DNA of 64,000 nt from Micromonospora okii (GCF_020884795.1 NZ_BBZF01000012.1:488664-552663); one strand, 5' to 3'. Shown: positions 8,780 to 17,970, counted from the stretch's first letter. Made by a program: numbers and translations. Notes: a model not told the origin generated them from the letters alone.

Positions 8780-9826
8780 TCAGCTCCCCTGGGTGTCGCC
8801 GCCCGGCCGGCCCTGCTCGGCCAGGAAGCGCTCCAGCTCGGCGCCCAGCTCGTCGGCGGTGGGCAGGGGGCCCGCCTCGGCGGCGAGCAGGTTCTTCTCG
8901 CCCCGGCCCCGGGCGAACGCGTCGTACTGCTCCTCCAGGGCGGCCACGAGGGCGGCGGCGTCCTCGGTCTGGGCGACCTGCCGGTCGATCTCGACGCGCA
9001 CCATCTCGGCGGCGGAGCGCAGCGCGTCGCCCGGCAGCAGCAGCCCGGTGCTGCGCGACACCGAGGCGAGCAGCACCTCGGCGGCGGCCGGGTACTCGGC
9101 CTGGGCGACGTAGTGCGGCACGTGGGCGGAGAAGCCGAGCGCGTCGCGGCCGGCCTCGCCGAGGCGGTACTCCAGCAGGTGCCCGACGCTGCCGGGGACC
9201 TGGACCCGTTGCAGCCACGGCTCGTACCCGGCGATCAGCTCGGGCCGGGTGGCGTGCGCGGTCACCCCGGTCGGCCGGGTGTGCGGCACCGCCATCGGGA
9301 TCGAGTTGAGCCCGACGGTGAGCCGGACGTCGAGGCGGGCGGCGAGCCCGGCGACGGCGGCCACGAACCGCTCCCACTGCAGGTCCGGCTCGGGGCCGGT
9401 GAGCAGCAGGAAGGGGGTCTCGTCGTCGTCGCGCAGCAGGTGCAGCTCCAGCTTGGGGGCGTCGTAGTCCTCCCAGTGGTCCTCGACGAAGGTCATGGTC
9501 GGTCGCCGGGAGCGGTAGTCGTAGAGCTGGTCGACGTCGAAGCGGGCGACCGGGCGGGCGTCGAGGGAGGAGAACAGCTGCTCGCGGGCCAGCCGGGTGG
9601 CGTTTCCGGCGTCGACGAAGCCGGTGAGGGCCTGGACGAGGACCGGTTGCCCGAGTTCGGGCAGATCGTCGGAGAGCTCGTAGAGCTCGTGTGGGTCGAG
9701 CACCGGTGCGGACCTCCCAAGATGCGCGTACGGGGCCGCGTCGCGCGCGGCTCCCGGTTCGGGGAACGTACCCGCCATCCTCGTGCATTCCTGTTTCGGA
9801 CGATGCGACGCGCCATCCATGATCAC
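8780..9826 (-). CDS. PAC2 family protein
   Basis: A protein of 348 residues or fewer with the PAC2 fold, related to archaeal and eukaryotic proteasome-assembly chaperones; its bacterial role is not established. Visible family features are PVLVQALTGFVDAGNATRLA near residue 65, the RRPTMTFVEDHWEDYDAP stretch, LLTGPEPDLQWERF, and GLNSIPMAVPHTRP. The C-terminal 60 residues are acidic and helical. Possible starts are 9826, the ATG at 9820 and the ATG at 9778; the conserved part begins well after all three, so the start is not settled. Confidence 0.85.
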   Translation of the reverse strand: MIMDGASHRPKQECTRMAGTFPEPGAARDAAPYAHLGRSAPVLDPHELYELSDDLPELGQPVLVQALTGFVDAGNATRLAREQLFSSLDARPVARFDVDQLYDYRSRRPTMTFVEDHWEDYDAPKLELHLLRDDDETPFLLLTGPEPDLQWERFVAAVAGLAARLDVRLTVGLNSIPMAVPHTRPTGVTAHATRPELIAGYEPWLQRVQVPGSVGHLLEYRLGEAGRDALGFSAHVPHYVAQAEYPAAAEVLLASVSRSTGLLLPGDALRSAAEMVRVEIDRQVAQTEDAAALVAALEEQYDAFARGRGEKNLLAAEAGPLPTADELGAELERFLAEQGRPGGDTQGS

Positions 9827-10121
9827 AATTCGGCCAAGCCCGCACTCGGCCGGGTGTCCCCGCCGCGTCCGGCCGGGCGGGGGTGCCGGGGTCGGTCGAA
9901 CGGGGGAGGGAAGGGATCTTGAGGGGTCTCGCCCGACTTGCGGGTGATAACCGCCGGAAAGGAAGCGTCCATGGCTGCCCGGGGGGTTGGCCGGGTGTGC
10001 CCGGTCCGACCCTGTCCGAAATGTCGCGCGGTCGGCTGTCCGTTTCCGGGACCCGGAATTGTGGCGATGGCCACCGGATGTGCCGGGGTCATCCGGGGGC
10101 TGACCTGCCTAGCCTCGTCGA
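9827..10121. other. Intergenic region between divergent genes
   Basis: About 295 bases that should hold both promoters for the PAC2 gene (minus) and the secreted lysozyme-fold gene (plus). A TAGCCT hexamer sits 7 bases before the ATG at 10122 and could be the -10 element of a leaderless transcript. I looked for a riboswitch-like structure before this wall-associated gene and saw none that I could support. Confidence 0.4.
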
Positions 10122-11057
10122 ATGCGTGACGACGGCACCCTCGACGACCAGCAGAGCCCCGAACCGGCGGCAGGCCGTTCGGACGTTACCCCCTCGTCCG
10201 AACGGCCATCCACCACCACCGGCGACGCGCGCCCCGCGCGCCGCTGGAGTTCCCTTGCCGCCCTCTCCCGTACCCGCCCCGGGCGGGTCCGTAACCTCCC
10301 ACTTCCCGGCCGCCCCGCCGAGGGCGCGACCGACCCCGCCCGGACGCCCCGCCGGGCCCGCCGCGCCGGCGTGGCCGTGGCCGCCGGCGTGGCCTGCTGC
10401 CTCGGCCTGGCCACCCTCGCCCAGGCGGGGCAGGAGACGGACTCCGGGCCGACCGCCACCGCCGACGCCGACCTGGCGCAGCGCGCCGAGGCCGAGGCCG
10501 TGACCCGGTCCCTGGACCGCTCACCCACCCCCGTCCCCTCCACCGCCTCCCCGACCCCCTCCGCCTCGGCGTCCCCGACCCACAGGGTCGTCACCCGCCC
10601 GCGGCCCGTCCGCCCCGCCGACCCCGCCCCGGTGGCGGGCCTGACCAGGGCGCAGATGGCCAACGCGAAGGTGATCGTGCGCACCGGCCAGAAGATGGGC
10701 TTCCCCCGGCGGGGGCTGGTCATCGCGGTGGCCACCTCGATGCAGGAGAGCAACCTCTACAACGTGGCCAGCGGCGTGCTGCCCGAGTCGCAGGAGCACC
10801 CGCACCAGGGCATCGGCTGGGACCACGACTCGGTCGGGCTGTTCCAGCAGCGCGCCAGCAGCGGGTGGGGCGAGGTGGGTCAGCTCATGGACCCCGAGTT
10901 CGCCACCCGGCAGTTCCTCCGCGCCCTGGCGGAGATCCCCGGTTGGGAGGAGCTGCCGCTGACGGTCGCGGCCCAGTCCGTGCAGATCTCGGCGTATCCG
11001 GACCTGTACGCCCAGCACGAGTCCCGGGCGGCGCGGGTGGTCGACGCGTTCCTGTAG
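10122..11057 (+). CDS. Membrane-anchored or secreted lysozyme/transglycosylase-fold protein
   Basis: A 311-residue exported protein. An unusually long basic and Pro-rich N-terminal region precedes a hydrophobic helix (about residues 84-101, GVAVAAGVACCLGLATLAQA), then a Ser/Thr/Pro-rich spacer and a C-terminal domain of about 120 residues. The domain contains LVIAVATSMQESNLYNVASG, SVGLFQQRAS and TRQFLRALAEIPGW, the pattern of goose-lysozyme or SLT-like folds, with Glu of MQESN as candidate catalytic residue. Homologues are often mislabelled heavy metal transporters. It probably acts on peptidoglycan outside the membrane (inference). Confidence 0.75.
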   Translation: MRDDGTLDDQQSPEPAAGRSDVTPSSERPSTTTGDARPARRWSSLAALSRTRPGRVRNLPLPGRPAEGATDPARTPRRARRAGVAVAAGVACCLGLATLAQAGQETDSGPTATADADLAQRAEAEAVTRSLDRSPTPVPSTASPTPSASASPTHRVVTRPRPVRPADPAPVAGLTRAQMANAKVIVRTGQKMGFPRRGLVIAVATSMQESNLYNVASGVLPESQEHPHQGIGWDHDSVGLFQQRASSGWGEVGQLMDPEFATRQFLRALAEIPGWEELPLTVAAQSVQISAYPDLYAQHESRAARVVDAFL

Positions 11058-11170
11058 GCCCCGCGCCGCCGGCCCGGGCAGGAGGCTGGGCCCCGCGCCG
11101 CCGGCCCGGGTGGACGCTTGGGCCCCGCGCCGCCGGCCCGGGTGGGCAACCCCCGCCCGGGCCGGCGGCG
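11057..11170 (+). repeat. Three direct 22-bp GC repeats plus an inverted copy
   Basis: An identical 22-base sequence (GGCCCCGCGCC followed by GCCGGCCCGGG) starts at 11057, 11089 and 11121, an exact 32-bp period. An inverted partial copy lies at 11152-11170. The last direct copy and the inverted copy can form a strong hairpin and probably terminate the preceding gene; each direct copy could compete for the same partner. Confidence 0.75.
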
Positions 11171-11256
11171 TTTCGTACCGGGCACTGTGGACGAGTGATG
11201 TTGCCGGGACGGGGTACACAGATGGGGTAGCCCGTCACCCCGTACAGGAGGACGAC

Positions 11257-11403
11257 ATGTCAGCACTGGTGCAGCGGATCAGCCGGTTCCTCCGCTCCCC
11301 GCAGGGGCAGCAACTGGTCGACCGGGGCCGACGCGAGATGGCCAAGCCGGAGAACCAGCAGAAACTGAAGCGGCTAGCCTCTCGGTTGTCCACCCGCCGC
11401 TGA
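11257..11403 (+). CDS. Small basic hypothetical protein, 48 aa
   Basis: The ATG at 11257 has a strong ribosome binding site (AGGAG, 6 bases before). The product is a basic helical peptide containing FLRSPQGQQLVDRGRREMAK and ending in RRLSTRR-like sequence. Similar short proteins of unknown role are common in actinobacteria. The frame is open further upstream, but only this start has a ribosome binding site. It lies 39 bases before the EcsC-like gene and is probably co-transcribed with it. Confidence 0.75.
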   Translation: MSALVQRISRFLRSPQGQQLVDRGRREMAKPENQQKLKRLASRLSTRR

Positions 11404-11442
11404 CCCGCGTCTCCGCCTGTCACCCATCCCCTGGGAGCCCCC

Positions 11443-12282
11443 GTGACCGATTCCGCCCCCGTCGACGGCCAGCCCGTCACCCCGGCGTCCCTTCCGGAGC
11501 CCACCGCGGCGGAGCCGTCCGCGTCGGAGCCGTCCGGGTCGGAGCCCGCCGCGTCGGAGCCGCCCGCGCCGCGACAGCCGGCGGCGTCCCTGGTACCCAT
11601 CGAGGACGTCCCCGAGGCGCCGCCGGCCCGGCTCTGGGACCGGATGCGGGAGGACCCGCAGTACGCCCCGGAGCACTTGGCGCTGGAGGCGGTGCGCCGG
11701 CTCGGCCCCGAGGCGGCCCGGTGGGCGGCCCGGGCGCGCGCGGAGCGCCCCGCCGCCCCGGCGGAGGAGCTGGCCGAGCAGGCGGTGCGGAAGTTCGTCA
11801 ACCACGCCCGGCTCTCCGGGGCGGTCTCCGGCGCGGCCGGGCTGCCCGGCGCGGTGATCGACGTCGGGGTGCTGGCCTGGACCCAGGCCCGGATGGTGCT
11901 GCACATCGCCGCCGCGCACGGCATCGACCCGACGCACCCCGACCGGGCGACCGACCTGCTGGTGCTCCAGCGGGTGCACAAGGTCGCCGAGACCGCCCGC
12001 CTGGCCCTGGGGGTGGCCGCCGGGCGGGAGCGGGCCGGGGCGCTGTTCGGCTCGACCGGTCAGGCCGCGCTGGGCAAGGTGATGCTGCGGCTGGGCGTCC
12101 GGCTGGCCCAGATGGCCGGGGTGCGCGCCGCGAAGCGGATGTTCGCGAAGGTGGTCCCGGGGGCGGCGATCATCCTCGGCACCTGGGCGAACTCGTCGGC
12201 GACCAAGGAACTCGCCGAGCGCTCCCGGCAGCTCTACCGGGACGCGGGCTCGGCCGCCGCGCTGCCCGGGCCGCGCGGCTAG
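11443..12282 (+). CDS. EcsC-like family protein
   Basis: A 279-residue protein. The first 60 residues are disordered and acidic, with repeated SEPSGSEP-type units. The rest is alpha-helical, with a Gly/Ala-rich hydrophobic section (SGAVSGAAGLPGAVIDVGVLAWTQARMVLHIAAAHG) like that of EcsC family proteins, whose function is unclear. The start is GTG with GGGAG 6 bases upstream. The assignment rests on overall pattern, so moderate confidence only. Confidence 0.6.
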   Translation: MTDSAPVDGQPVTPASLPEPTAAEPSASEPSGSEPAASEPPAPRQPAASLVPIEDVPEAPPARLWDRMREDPQYAPEHLALEAVRRLGPEAARWAARARAERPAAPAEELAEQAVRKFVNHARLSGAVSGAAGLPGAVIDVGVLAWTQARMVLHIAAAHGIDPTHPDRATDLLVLQRVHKVAETARLALGVAAGRERAGALFGSTGQAALGKVMLRLGVRLAQMAGVRAAKRMFAKVVPGAAIILGTWANSSATKELAERSRQLYRDAGSAAALPGPRG

Positions 12283-12390
12283 CCGGTCCGCGCGGGGCGG
12301 CCGGGAGTCGGGTCGGCCCGGCCGGCGAGCGGCGGGCCGGCCTCGGGGGCCCGGCCGCCGGTCGGCCGGCGCGCCCCGGAACCCGGCCCG

Positions 12391-13239
12391 TCAGTCGAAG
12401 CCGGAGGCGCGCCACGTCACGTCGGCCAGCCGCCCCTGGCCGGCGACGTTGGGGTGGAACCAGTCCAGTGCGTTGACCATGTCGAGGCTGAACCGCACCC
12501 GGTGCACCGCCCCGCCGTCGTACCGGCAGCGCGAGCCGTACTCCCGGCAGGCAGCCCTGAGCTGGTCGTTGTACGCCTCGACGCGGTCGCGCACCTTCGC
12601 CCGGCGGGCCCTGTCCTCCGGCGCGGTCGAGGTGGCGTCGGCCAGCAGCGAGGGGCAGACGCCGTGCCGCCACGCCCGCACCGCCCGGGGCTCGGTGTGC
12701 CCGACCTCCCAGAGCCGGTACAGGTCGGGGACGCTGACCACCAGCACCCGCGCCTTCGGGCGGCCCTTGCGCAGCACCCGCAGGCCCTCGTCCACCTGGT
12801 CGCGGAACGTCGCCGCCGGGGTCATCGCGTCGACGTCGTCGCGGCAGGCGTCGTTCGCCCCGATCAGCACCGTCACGTAGTCGGCGCGGTTGCGCACCGC
12901 CGCCTCGGCCTGCCCGGCGAGCGCCGCGGCCCGCGTCCCCGGCCTGGCGTGGTTGTACGCCTTCCCGCGCAGCTTCGGGTTGCGGTCGAGCAGCCGCTGG
13001 TAGTGGCTCTCCACCCGCAGCCCGTCGCCGGAGGACCAGGAGTTGCGCTGGCACGAGCTGAGCGTCACGCAGGAGGCGAAGCCAGCGGTGATCGAGTCGC
13101 CGAGGGCGGCCATCACGGCGGGCGTGCCGGACGCGGGCGGCTTGCCCGTGGGGCGGGGGCTGGCCTCGCCGCCGCTCTCGCAGGCGAGCGCGCCCAGGGC
13201 CAGCAGGCAGGCGGCGGCGGCAACCCAGCGTCGAGGCAT
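12391..13239 (-). CDS. Secreted SGNH/GDSL esterase, possible lipoprotein
   Basis: A 282-residue exported hydrolase. The N-terminus RRWVAAAACLLALGALAC ends at a Cys that could be lipidated, although the lipobox is loose. The catalytic Ser is in MAALGDSITAGF, the oxyanion Gly and Asn are in ARPGTRAAA and LIGANDACRDD, and the catalytic Asp-His are in DWFHPN near the C-terminus. Six or more Cys suggest disulfides, as in secreted Streptomyces-type lipases. The ATG at 13239 has GGGAAG upstream; the much longer open frame upstream is a reading-frame shadow. Confidence 0.88.
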   Translation of the reverse strand: MPRRWVAAAACLLALGALACESGGEASPRPTGKPPASGTPAVMAALGDSITAGFASCVTLSSCQRNSWSSGDGLRVESHYQRLLDRNPKLRGKAYNHARPGTRAAALAGQAEAAVRNRADYVTVLIGANDACRDDVDAMTPAATFRDQVDEGLRVLRKGRPKARVLVVSVPDLYRLWEVGHTEPRAVRAWRHGVCPSLLADATSTAPEDRARRAKVRDRVEAYNDQLRAACREYGSRCRYDGGAVHRVRFSLDMVNALDWFHPNVAGQGRLADVTWRASGFD

Positions 13240-13407
13240 GACTTCCCAGGGGGGTGGCGGAGTGCGACAGCGGGGTAACCCTACGCGCCGCGCCGGGGTG
13301 GAGGGTGGCGTGCTGTCGGCTTTCCGGCAGTCGGCACCGGGCTCGCCCCGCCTGTGGTAGAGGCGCGGCGGTCGGTTAACCGGGCCGATCGGGGGTAGCC
13401 CGGGAGG

Positions 13408-13671
13408 ATGACGAGATCGCAACCCCGGCGGGCCCGGGGCACGGTGGGCCACGCGTACAGCGCGCTGAACCTCCGCCTCGTGCTCGCCGCCTTCGGCCTG
13501 GTCGTCATGACGGTCTTCGCCGTGCTGGCGTTCCGGGCGGACCTGGTGGTCCTGGGCGTCGTCTGCGCGGTCTTCGCCGTGGTCGCCGTGGTCGACCTGG
13601 TCGTGATCCAGCGCCGCCGGGCCGCGCGCCGCCGGGAGGAGCCGGGCGCGCGGCACTCGCTGTTCGAGTGA
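13408..13671 (+). CDS. Small two-helix membrane protein, DUF6343-like
   Basis: An 87-residue protein with two adjacent hydrophobic helices (LRLVLAAFGLVVMTVFAVLAF and LVVLGVVCAVFAVVAVVDLVVI) flanked by basic ends. The sequence SALNLRLVLAAFGL matches actinobacterial proteins I recall as DUF6343. Function is unknown. It lies 12 bases before the aldehyde dehydrogenase gene. Confidence 0.7.
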   Translation: MTRSQPRRARGTVGHAYSALNLRLVLAAFGLVVMTVFAVLAFRADLVVLGVVCAVFAVVAVVDLVVIQRRRAARRREEPGARHSLFE

Positions 13672-13683
13672 CAGGAGTACGAG

Positions 13684-15102
13684 ATGCCCATCGCCACCAC
13701 CAACCCCGCCACCGGCGCGGTGCTCAGGTCGTACGACCCGATGTCGCAGGAGCAGGTCGACGCCGCGATCGAGCGGACCGACCTCGCCTTCCGGGAGCTG
13801 CGCCGGACCACCGTCGCCCAGCGGGGACGGTGGCTCGGCGCCGCCGCCGACCTGCTCGACGCCGAGCGCGACGAGACCGCCCGGCTGATGACCACCGAGA
13901 TGGGCAAGACGTACGCCGCCGCGCGGGCCGAGGTGACCAAGTGCGCGGCGGCCTGCCGGTTCTACGCCGCGCACGCCGAGCGGATGCTCGCCGACGAGCC
14001 GGCCGACGCCCGCGCCGTCAAGGCCACCCGCGCGTTCGTCCGGTACCAGCCGATCGGGCCGGTGCTCGCGGTGATGCCGTGGAACTTCCCCCTCTGGCAG
14101 GTCGTGCGGTTCGCCGCGCCGGCCCTGATGGCCGGCAACACCGGCCTGCTCAAGCACGCCTCCAACGTGCCGCAGACCGCCCTCTACCTGGAGGACCTGT
14201 TCCGCCGGGCCGGCTTCCCCGAAGGCGCGTTCACCACCCTGCTCGTCGGCTCGGACGCCGTCGAGCGCGTCCTCGGCGACCCCCGGGTCCGCGCCGCCAC
14301 CCTCACCGGCAGCGAGCGCGCCGGCCGGTCCATCGCCCAGATCGCCGGCCGCGAGCTGAAGAAGACGGTGCTGGAACTCGGCGGCAGCGACCCGTTCGTG
14401 GTGATGCCCTCGGCCGACCTGGACGCCGCCGCCGAGGCCGCCACGACCGCCCGCTGCCAGAACAACGGCCAGTCCTGCATCGCCGCCAAGCGCTTCATCG
14501 TGCACGCCGACGTCTACGACGCGTTCGCCGAGCGGTTCGTCGCGAACATGGCCGCGCTGACCGTGGGCGACCCGATGGACCCGGCCACGGACGTGGGGCC
14601 GCTGGCCAGCGAAGGCGGCCGGGACGAGGTGCACGCCCAGGTCCGGGACGCGGTCGAGCGCGACGCCACCGTGCTCTGCGGCGGCGAGGTGCCCGACGGC
14701 GACGGCTGGTTCTACCCCCCGACCGTGGTCGCCGACCTGACCCCGCAGATGCGGATGTGGTCGGAGGAGGTGTTCGGCCCGGTCGCCGGCCTCTACCGGG
14801 TCTCCTCGTACGACGAGGCGATCGAGGTCGCCAACGGCACGGCGTTCGGCCTCGGCTCCAACGCCTGGACCACCGACCCGGACGAGCAGGAGCGCTTCGC
14901 CACCGACCTGGACGCCGGCAACGTCTTCGTCAACGGGATGACGACCTCCTTCCCCGAGCTGCCCTTCGGCGGGGTGAAGAACTCCGGGTACGGCCGGGAG
15001 CTGTCCGCGCTGGGGATGCGCGAATTCTGCAACACCAAGACCGTCTGGGTGGGCCGGGGCGAGGAGGGGGCCGGGGCGGGCGTCGGGGCGCACTCGGAGT
15101 AG
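13684..15102 (+). CDS. NAD(P)-dependent succinate-semialdehyde dehydrogenase
   Basis: A 472-residue aldehyde dehydrogenase superfamily member, most like succinate-semialdehyde dehydrogenases (GabD group), which oxidise succinate semialdehyde to succinate. The substrate-channel motif MPWNFPLWQV, the catalytic Glu in LELGGSDPF and the nucleophilic Cys in NNGQSCIAAKR are all present, and the C-terminal PFGGVKNSGYGRE is intact. A ribosome binding site (AGGAG) lies before the ATG. No GABA transaminase is nearby, so the physiological substrate is not certain. Confidence 0.88.
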   Translation: MPIATTNPATGAVLRSYDPMSQEQVDAAIERTDLAFRELRRTTVAQRGRWLGAAADLLDAERDETARLMTTEMGKTYAAARAEVTKCAAACRFYAAHAERMLADEPADARAVKATRAFVRYQPIGPVLAVMPWNFPLWQVVRFAAPALMAGNTGLLKHASNVPQTALYLEDLFRRAGFPEGAFTTLLVGSDAVERVLGDPRVRAATLTGSERAGRSIAQIAGRELKKTVLELGGSDPFVVMPSADLDAAAEAATTARCQNNGQSCIAAKRFIVHADVYDAFAERFVANMAALTVGDPMDPATDVGPLASEGGRDEVHAQVRDAVERDATVLCGGEVPDGDGWFYPPTVVADLTPQMRMWSEEVFGPVAGLYRVSSYDEAIEVANGTAFGLGSNAWTTDPDEQERFATDLDAGNVFVNGMTTSFPELPFGGVKNSGYGRELSALGMREFCNTKTVWVGRGEEGAGAGVGAHSE

Positions 15103-15140
15103 CGATTGGGCGGACGCCGTCATGGGTAGGAACGGCAGCC

Positions 15141-16103
15141 ATGACGGTGTTCGGCTTCCACGCGTCCCACGAGCAGATCCACCCGGCCGAGCTGCTGAAG
15201 GCGGTGATCCACGCCGAGCGGGCCGGCTTCGACGCCGCCATGTGCTCCGACCACTTCTCCCCGTGGAGCGAGCGGCAGGGGCACTCCGGGTTCGCCTGGT
15301 CCTGGCTCGGCGCGGCCCTGCAGGCCACCGACCTGCCCCTCGGCGTGGTCAACGCCCCCGGCCAGCGGTACCACCCGGCGATCATCGCGCAGGCCATCGG
15401 CACCCTGGCGGCGATGTACCCGGGTCGGTTCTGGGCCGCCCTGGGCACCGGCGAGGCCAGCAACGAGCACATCACCGGCGGCGCCTGGCCCCGCAAGGAC
15501 GTCCGCAGCGCCCGGCTGCGCGAGTGCGTCGACGTGATCCGGGCGCTGCTGGCCGGCGAGGAGGTCAGCCACGACGGCCTGGTCACGGTCGACCGGGCGA
15601 AGCTGTGGACCCGCCCCGAGGAGCCGCCGGCGCTGGTCGGCGCGGCGGTGAGCGTGGCCACCGCCCGCTGGTGCGCCGAGTGGGCCGACGGCCTGATCAC
15701 GGTCAACGCCCCCACCGACCACCTGCGGCGGATGATCGACGCCTACCGGGACGCGGGCGGGCGGGGCCCGCTGCACCTCCAGGTGCACGTGAGCTGGGCG
15801 CCCGAGCAGGCCGAGGCCGAGGCCATCGCGTACGACCAGTGGCGCAGCAACGTCTTCCCCCCGCCGATCTGCTGGGACCTGGAGACCGCCGAGCACTTCG
15901 ACGCGGTCTCCGCCGACGTGCCGATGGAGAAGGTCACCTCCACCGTCAACGTCTCCGCCGACCTCGGCCGGCACGTCGGCTGGCTCGAGGAGTACGTGGA
16001 GCTGGGCTTCGACCAGATCGCCCTGCACCACGTCGGGCAGGAGCAGCGGGCCTTCATCGACGCCTTCGCCGCCGAGGTGCTGCCGAAGCTGCGGGGGGTG
16101 TGA
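15141..16103 (+). CDS. LLM-class flavin oxidoreductase, TIGR03885-like non-F420 type
   Basis: A 320-residue luciferase-like monooxygenase fold. It begins GFHASHEQIHPAELL and contains AGFDAAMCSDHFSPWSERQG and YHPAIIAQAIGTLAAMYPGRFW, which I recall from the TIGR03885 group of FMN-dependent, probably F420-independent oxidoreductases. The reaction is unknown. The ATG at 15141 begins exactly at the conserved N-terminus. It follows the dehydrogenase gene by 38 bases on the same strand, so co-transcription is likely. Confidence 0.85.
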   Translation: MTVFGFHASHEQIHPAELLKAVIHAERAGFDAAMCSDHFSPWSERQGHSGFAWSWLGAALQATDLPLGVVNAPGQRYHPAIIAQAIGTLAAMYPGRFWAALGTGEASNEHITGGAWPRKDVRSARLRECVDVIRALLAGEEVSHDGLVTVDRAKLWTRPEEPPALVGAAVSVATARWCAEWADGLITVNAPTDHLRRMIDAYRDAGGRGPLHLQVHVSWAPEQAEAEAIAYDQWRSNVFPPPICWDLETAEHFDAVSADVPMEKVTSTVNVSADLGRHVGWLEEYVELGFDQIALHHVGQEQRAFIDAFAAEVLPKLRGV

Positions 16104-16141
16104 CCAGCCCGTCGCCGGGCCGCGGCCTAGGCTCGTAGTTC

Positions 16142-17716
16142 ATGGAGTCCCTGTTCGAGGTCGTCGTCGTCCTCGCGGTGGCGACCCTCGGGGCGGCGCT
16201 GGCCCGCAAGCTCGGGGTGCTCGCGCCGATCCTGCTCGTGGTGCTCGGCCTCGCGCTCTCTTTCGTGCCCGGCTTCCCCCACGTTCGGCTCGACCCCGAC
16301 CTGGTGCTGGTGGGCATCCTGCCGCCGTTGCTGTACGTGGCGGCGCTGGAGACCTCCGTGCCGGCGTTCCGGCTCAACCTGCGCCCGATCCTGCTGCTCG
16401 CCATCGGCCTGGTGATCTTCACCGCGTTCGCCGTCGGCGTCGTGGTGCACCTGCTGCTGCCGGGGGTGCCCTTCGCGGCCTGCCTCGCGCTGGGCGCGGT
16501 GGTGGCCCCGCCGGACGCGGTGGCCGCCACGGCGGTGGCCCGCCGCATCGGGCTGCCCCGCCGGGTGGTGACCCTCCTGGAGGGCGAGAGCCTGCTCAAC
16601 GACGCCACCGCGCTGGTGCTGCTGCGGGTGGCCACCATCGCGACGCTCGGCACGTCGGTCGGGGTCGGCGACGTGGCCCGGGAGGTGCTGGTGGCCACCG
16701 GCGGCGGCATCCTCGTCGGGGCGGCCGGGGTGCTGGTCTTCGGATACCTGCACAAGCGGATCAGCGACCCGCTGCTGGACAACGCGGTGTCGCTGATCGT
16801 GCCGTTCGCGGTGGTCTTCGCCGCCGAGGAGATCCACGCCTCGGGGGTGGTCGCCGTGGTGGTGACCGGTCTCGGCATCGGCCACCGGATGCCGTTACTC
16901 ATGTCGGCGGCCTCCCGGTTGCAGATCGGCGCGTTCTGGCGGCTGGCCCGGTTCCTGCTGGAGGGGCTGGTCTTCCTGCTGGTCGGCCTCCAGCTCCGCG
17001 AGGTGGTGCGGGACCTGAACGAGCCGTTCGGCTTCCTGGTCGCGATCACCGCCGCCGTGCTGGCCACCGTCGTCCTGACCCGGTTCGCCTGGCTCTTCCC
17101 GGTCACCTACCTGACCCGGCTGGTGTCCCGGGCGCGGCAGCGCGACCCGGCGCCGCTGGCGAAGTTCCCCGTCGTCCTCGGCTGGGCGGGGATGCGCGGC
17201 GTGGTCACCCTGGCCGCCGCGCTGGCCCTGCCGCTCACCCTCGCGCAGGAGCGCCCGTACCCCCGGCAGTTGTTCGTCTGGCTGGCCTTCGCGGTGATCG
17301 TGGTGACGCTGGTGGCCCAGGGGGCCACCCTGCCGGCGGTGGCACGCCGGCTCAGGCTGCCGCCGGACGACCCGGTTGCCGACGCGCTCTCCGCCGCCGG
17401 CGTCCAGCAGCAGGCCAGTCACGCCGCGCGGGAGCGGCTGGACGCGTTGGCCGACACCGCGCCGAAGGCCGTCGTGGACCGGCTGCGCCGGGGCCTGGAG
17501 GAGCGCACCAACCTGGCCTGGGAGCGGCTGGGCGGCACCGGGCGGGAAACCCCGTCCCACGCGTACGGCCGGCTGCGGCAGGAGATGATCGACGCGGAGC
17601 GGGAGGTGTTCCGGGCCGCCCGCGACGCCGGCCGGATTCCGGAGGAGGTGCTGGTGCGGGCCTACCGTGACCTGGACCTGGAGGAGTCGTTGCTGCGACA
17701 GGAGAAGAAGTCATGA
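16142..17716 (+). CDS. Na+/H+ antiporter, CPA1 (NhaP-type)
   Basis: A 524-residue integral membrane cation:proton antiporter with about 12 hydrophobic segments. Family features include GAVVAPPDAVAATAVARR with the ion-binding Asp, LEGESLLNDATALVLLR, and GWAGMRGVVTLAAALALPL. The last 120 residues form a charged cytoplasmic tail. The ATG follows TAGGCT by 10 bases, suggesting a very short leader or leaderless start. Its last bases overlap the next gene (ATGA), so the two are translationally coupled. Confidence 0.9.
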   Translation: MESLFEVVVVLAVATLGAALARKLGVLAPILLVVLGLALSFVPGFPHVRLDPDLVLVGILPPLLYVAALETSVPAFRLNLRPILLLAIGLVIFTAFAVGVVVHLLLPGVPFAACLALGAVVAPPDAVAATAVARRIGLPRRVVTLLEGESLLNDATALVLLRVATIATLGTSVGVGDVAREVLVATGGGILVGAAGVLVFGYLHKRISDPLLDNAVSLIVPFAVVFAAEEIHASGVVAVVVTGLGIGHRMPLLMSAASRLQIGAFWRLARFLLEGLVFLLVGLQLREVVRDLNEPFGFLVAITAAVLATVVLTRFAWLFPVTYLTRLVSRARQRDPAPLAKFPVVLGWAGMRGVVTLAAALALPLTLAQERPYPRQLFVWLAFAVIVVTLVAQGATLPAVARRLRLPPDDPVADALSAAGVQQQASHAARERLDALADTAPKAVVDRLRRGLEERTNLAWERLGGTGRETPSHAYGRLRQEMIDAEREVFRAARDAGRIPEEVLVRAYRDLDLEESLLRQEKKS

Positions 17717-17970
17717 GCTGCGAGCACCTGACCCGGGCGGGCGCCGCCGAGCCGTCGACCACGTCGGAGTGCCCCGGCTGCGTGGCCGTCGGCAACGACG
17801 ACTGGGTGCACCTGCGGGCCTGCCTCACCTGCGGGCATGTGGGATGCTGCGACTCCTCGCCGTACCGGCACGCGACGCGGCACTTCGAGACCAGCGGGCA
17901 CCCGGTGATGCGCTCGGTCCAGCCGGGGGAGACGTGGCGCTGGTGCTTCGTCGACGAGGAGATCGGCTGA
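17713..17970 (+). CDS. UBP-type zinc finger protein
   Basis: An 85-residue protein consisting almost entirely of a ZnF-UBP domain: CEHLTRAG, CPGCVAVGND, WVHLRACLTCGHVGCCDSS, HATRHFETSGHPV. Cys and His ligands for the zinc sites are complete. In bacteria such proteins often sit next to antiporter genes; the link to transport is unproven. Start ATG overlaps the antiporter stop codon by 4 bases. Confidence 0.9.
   Translation: MSCEHLTRAGAAEPSTTSECPGCVAVGNDDWVHLRACLTCGHVGCCDSSPYRHATRHFETSGHPVMRSVQPGETWRWCFVDEEIG

Noticed and set aside
9823..10092. An 89-codon minus-strand frame in the divergent intergenic region
   Set aside because: No ribosome binding site or domain; it overlaps the expected promoters of both flanking genes.
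9860..10121. c-di-AMP riboswitch before the lysozyme-fold gene
   Set aside because: Such riboswitches precede many actinobacterial wall-hydrolase genes, but I could not find the conserved blocks here.
11057..11170. CRISPR array
   Set aside because: Only three units with 10-base gaps, no spacers and no cas genes; the same applies to the coding repeats at 5751-5900. No CRISPR array was seen anywhere in the window.
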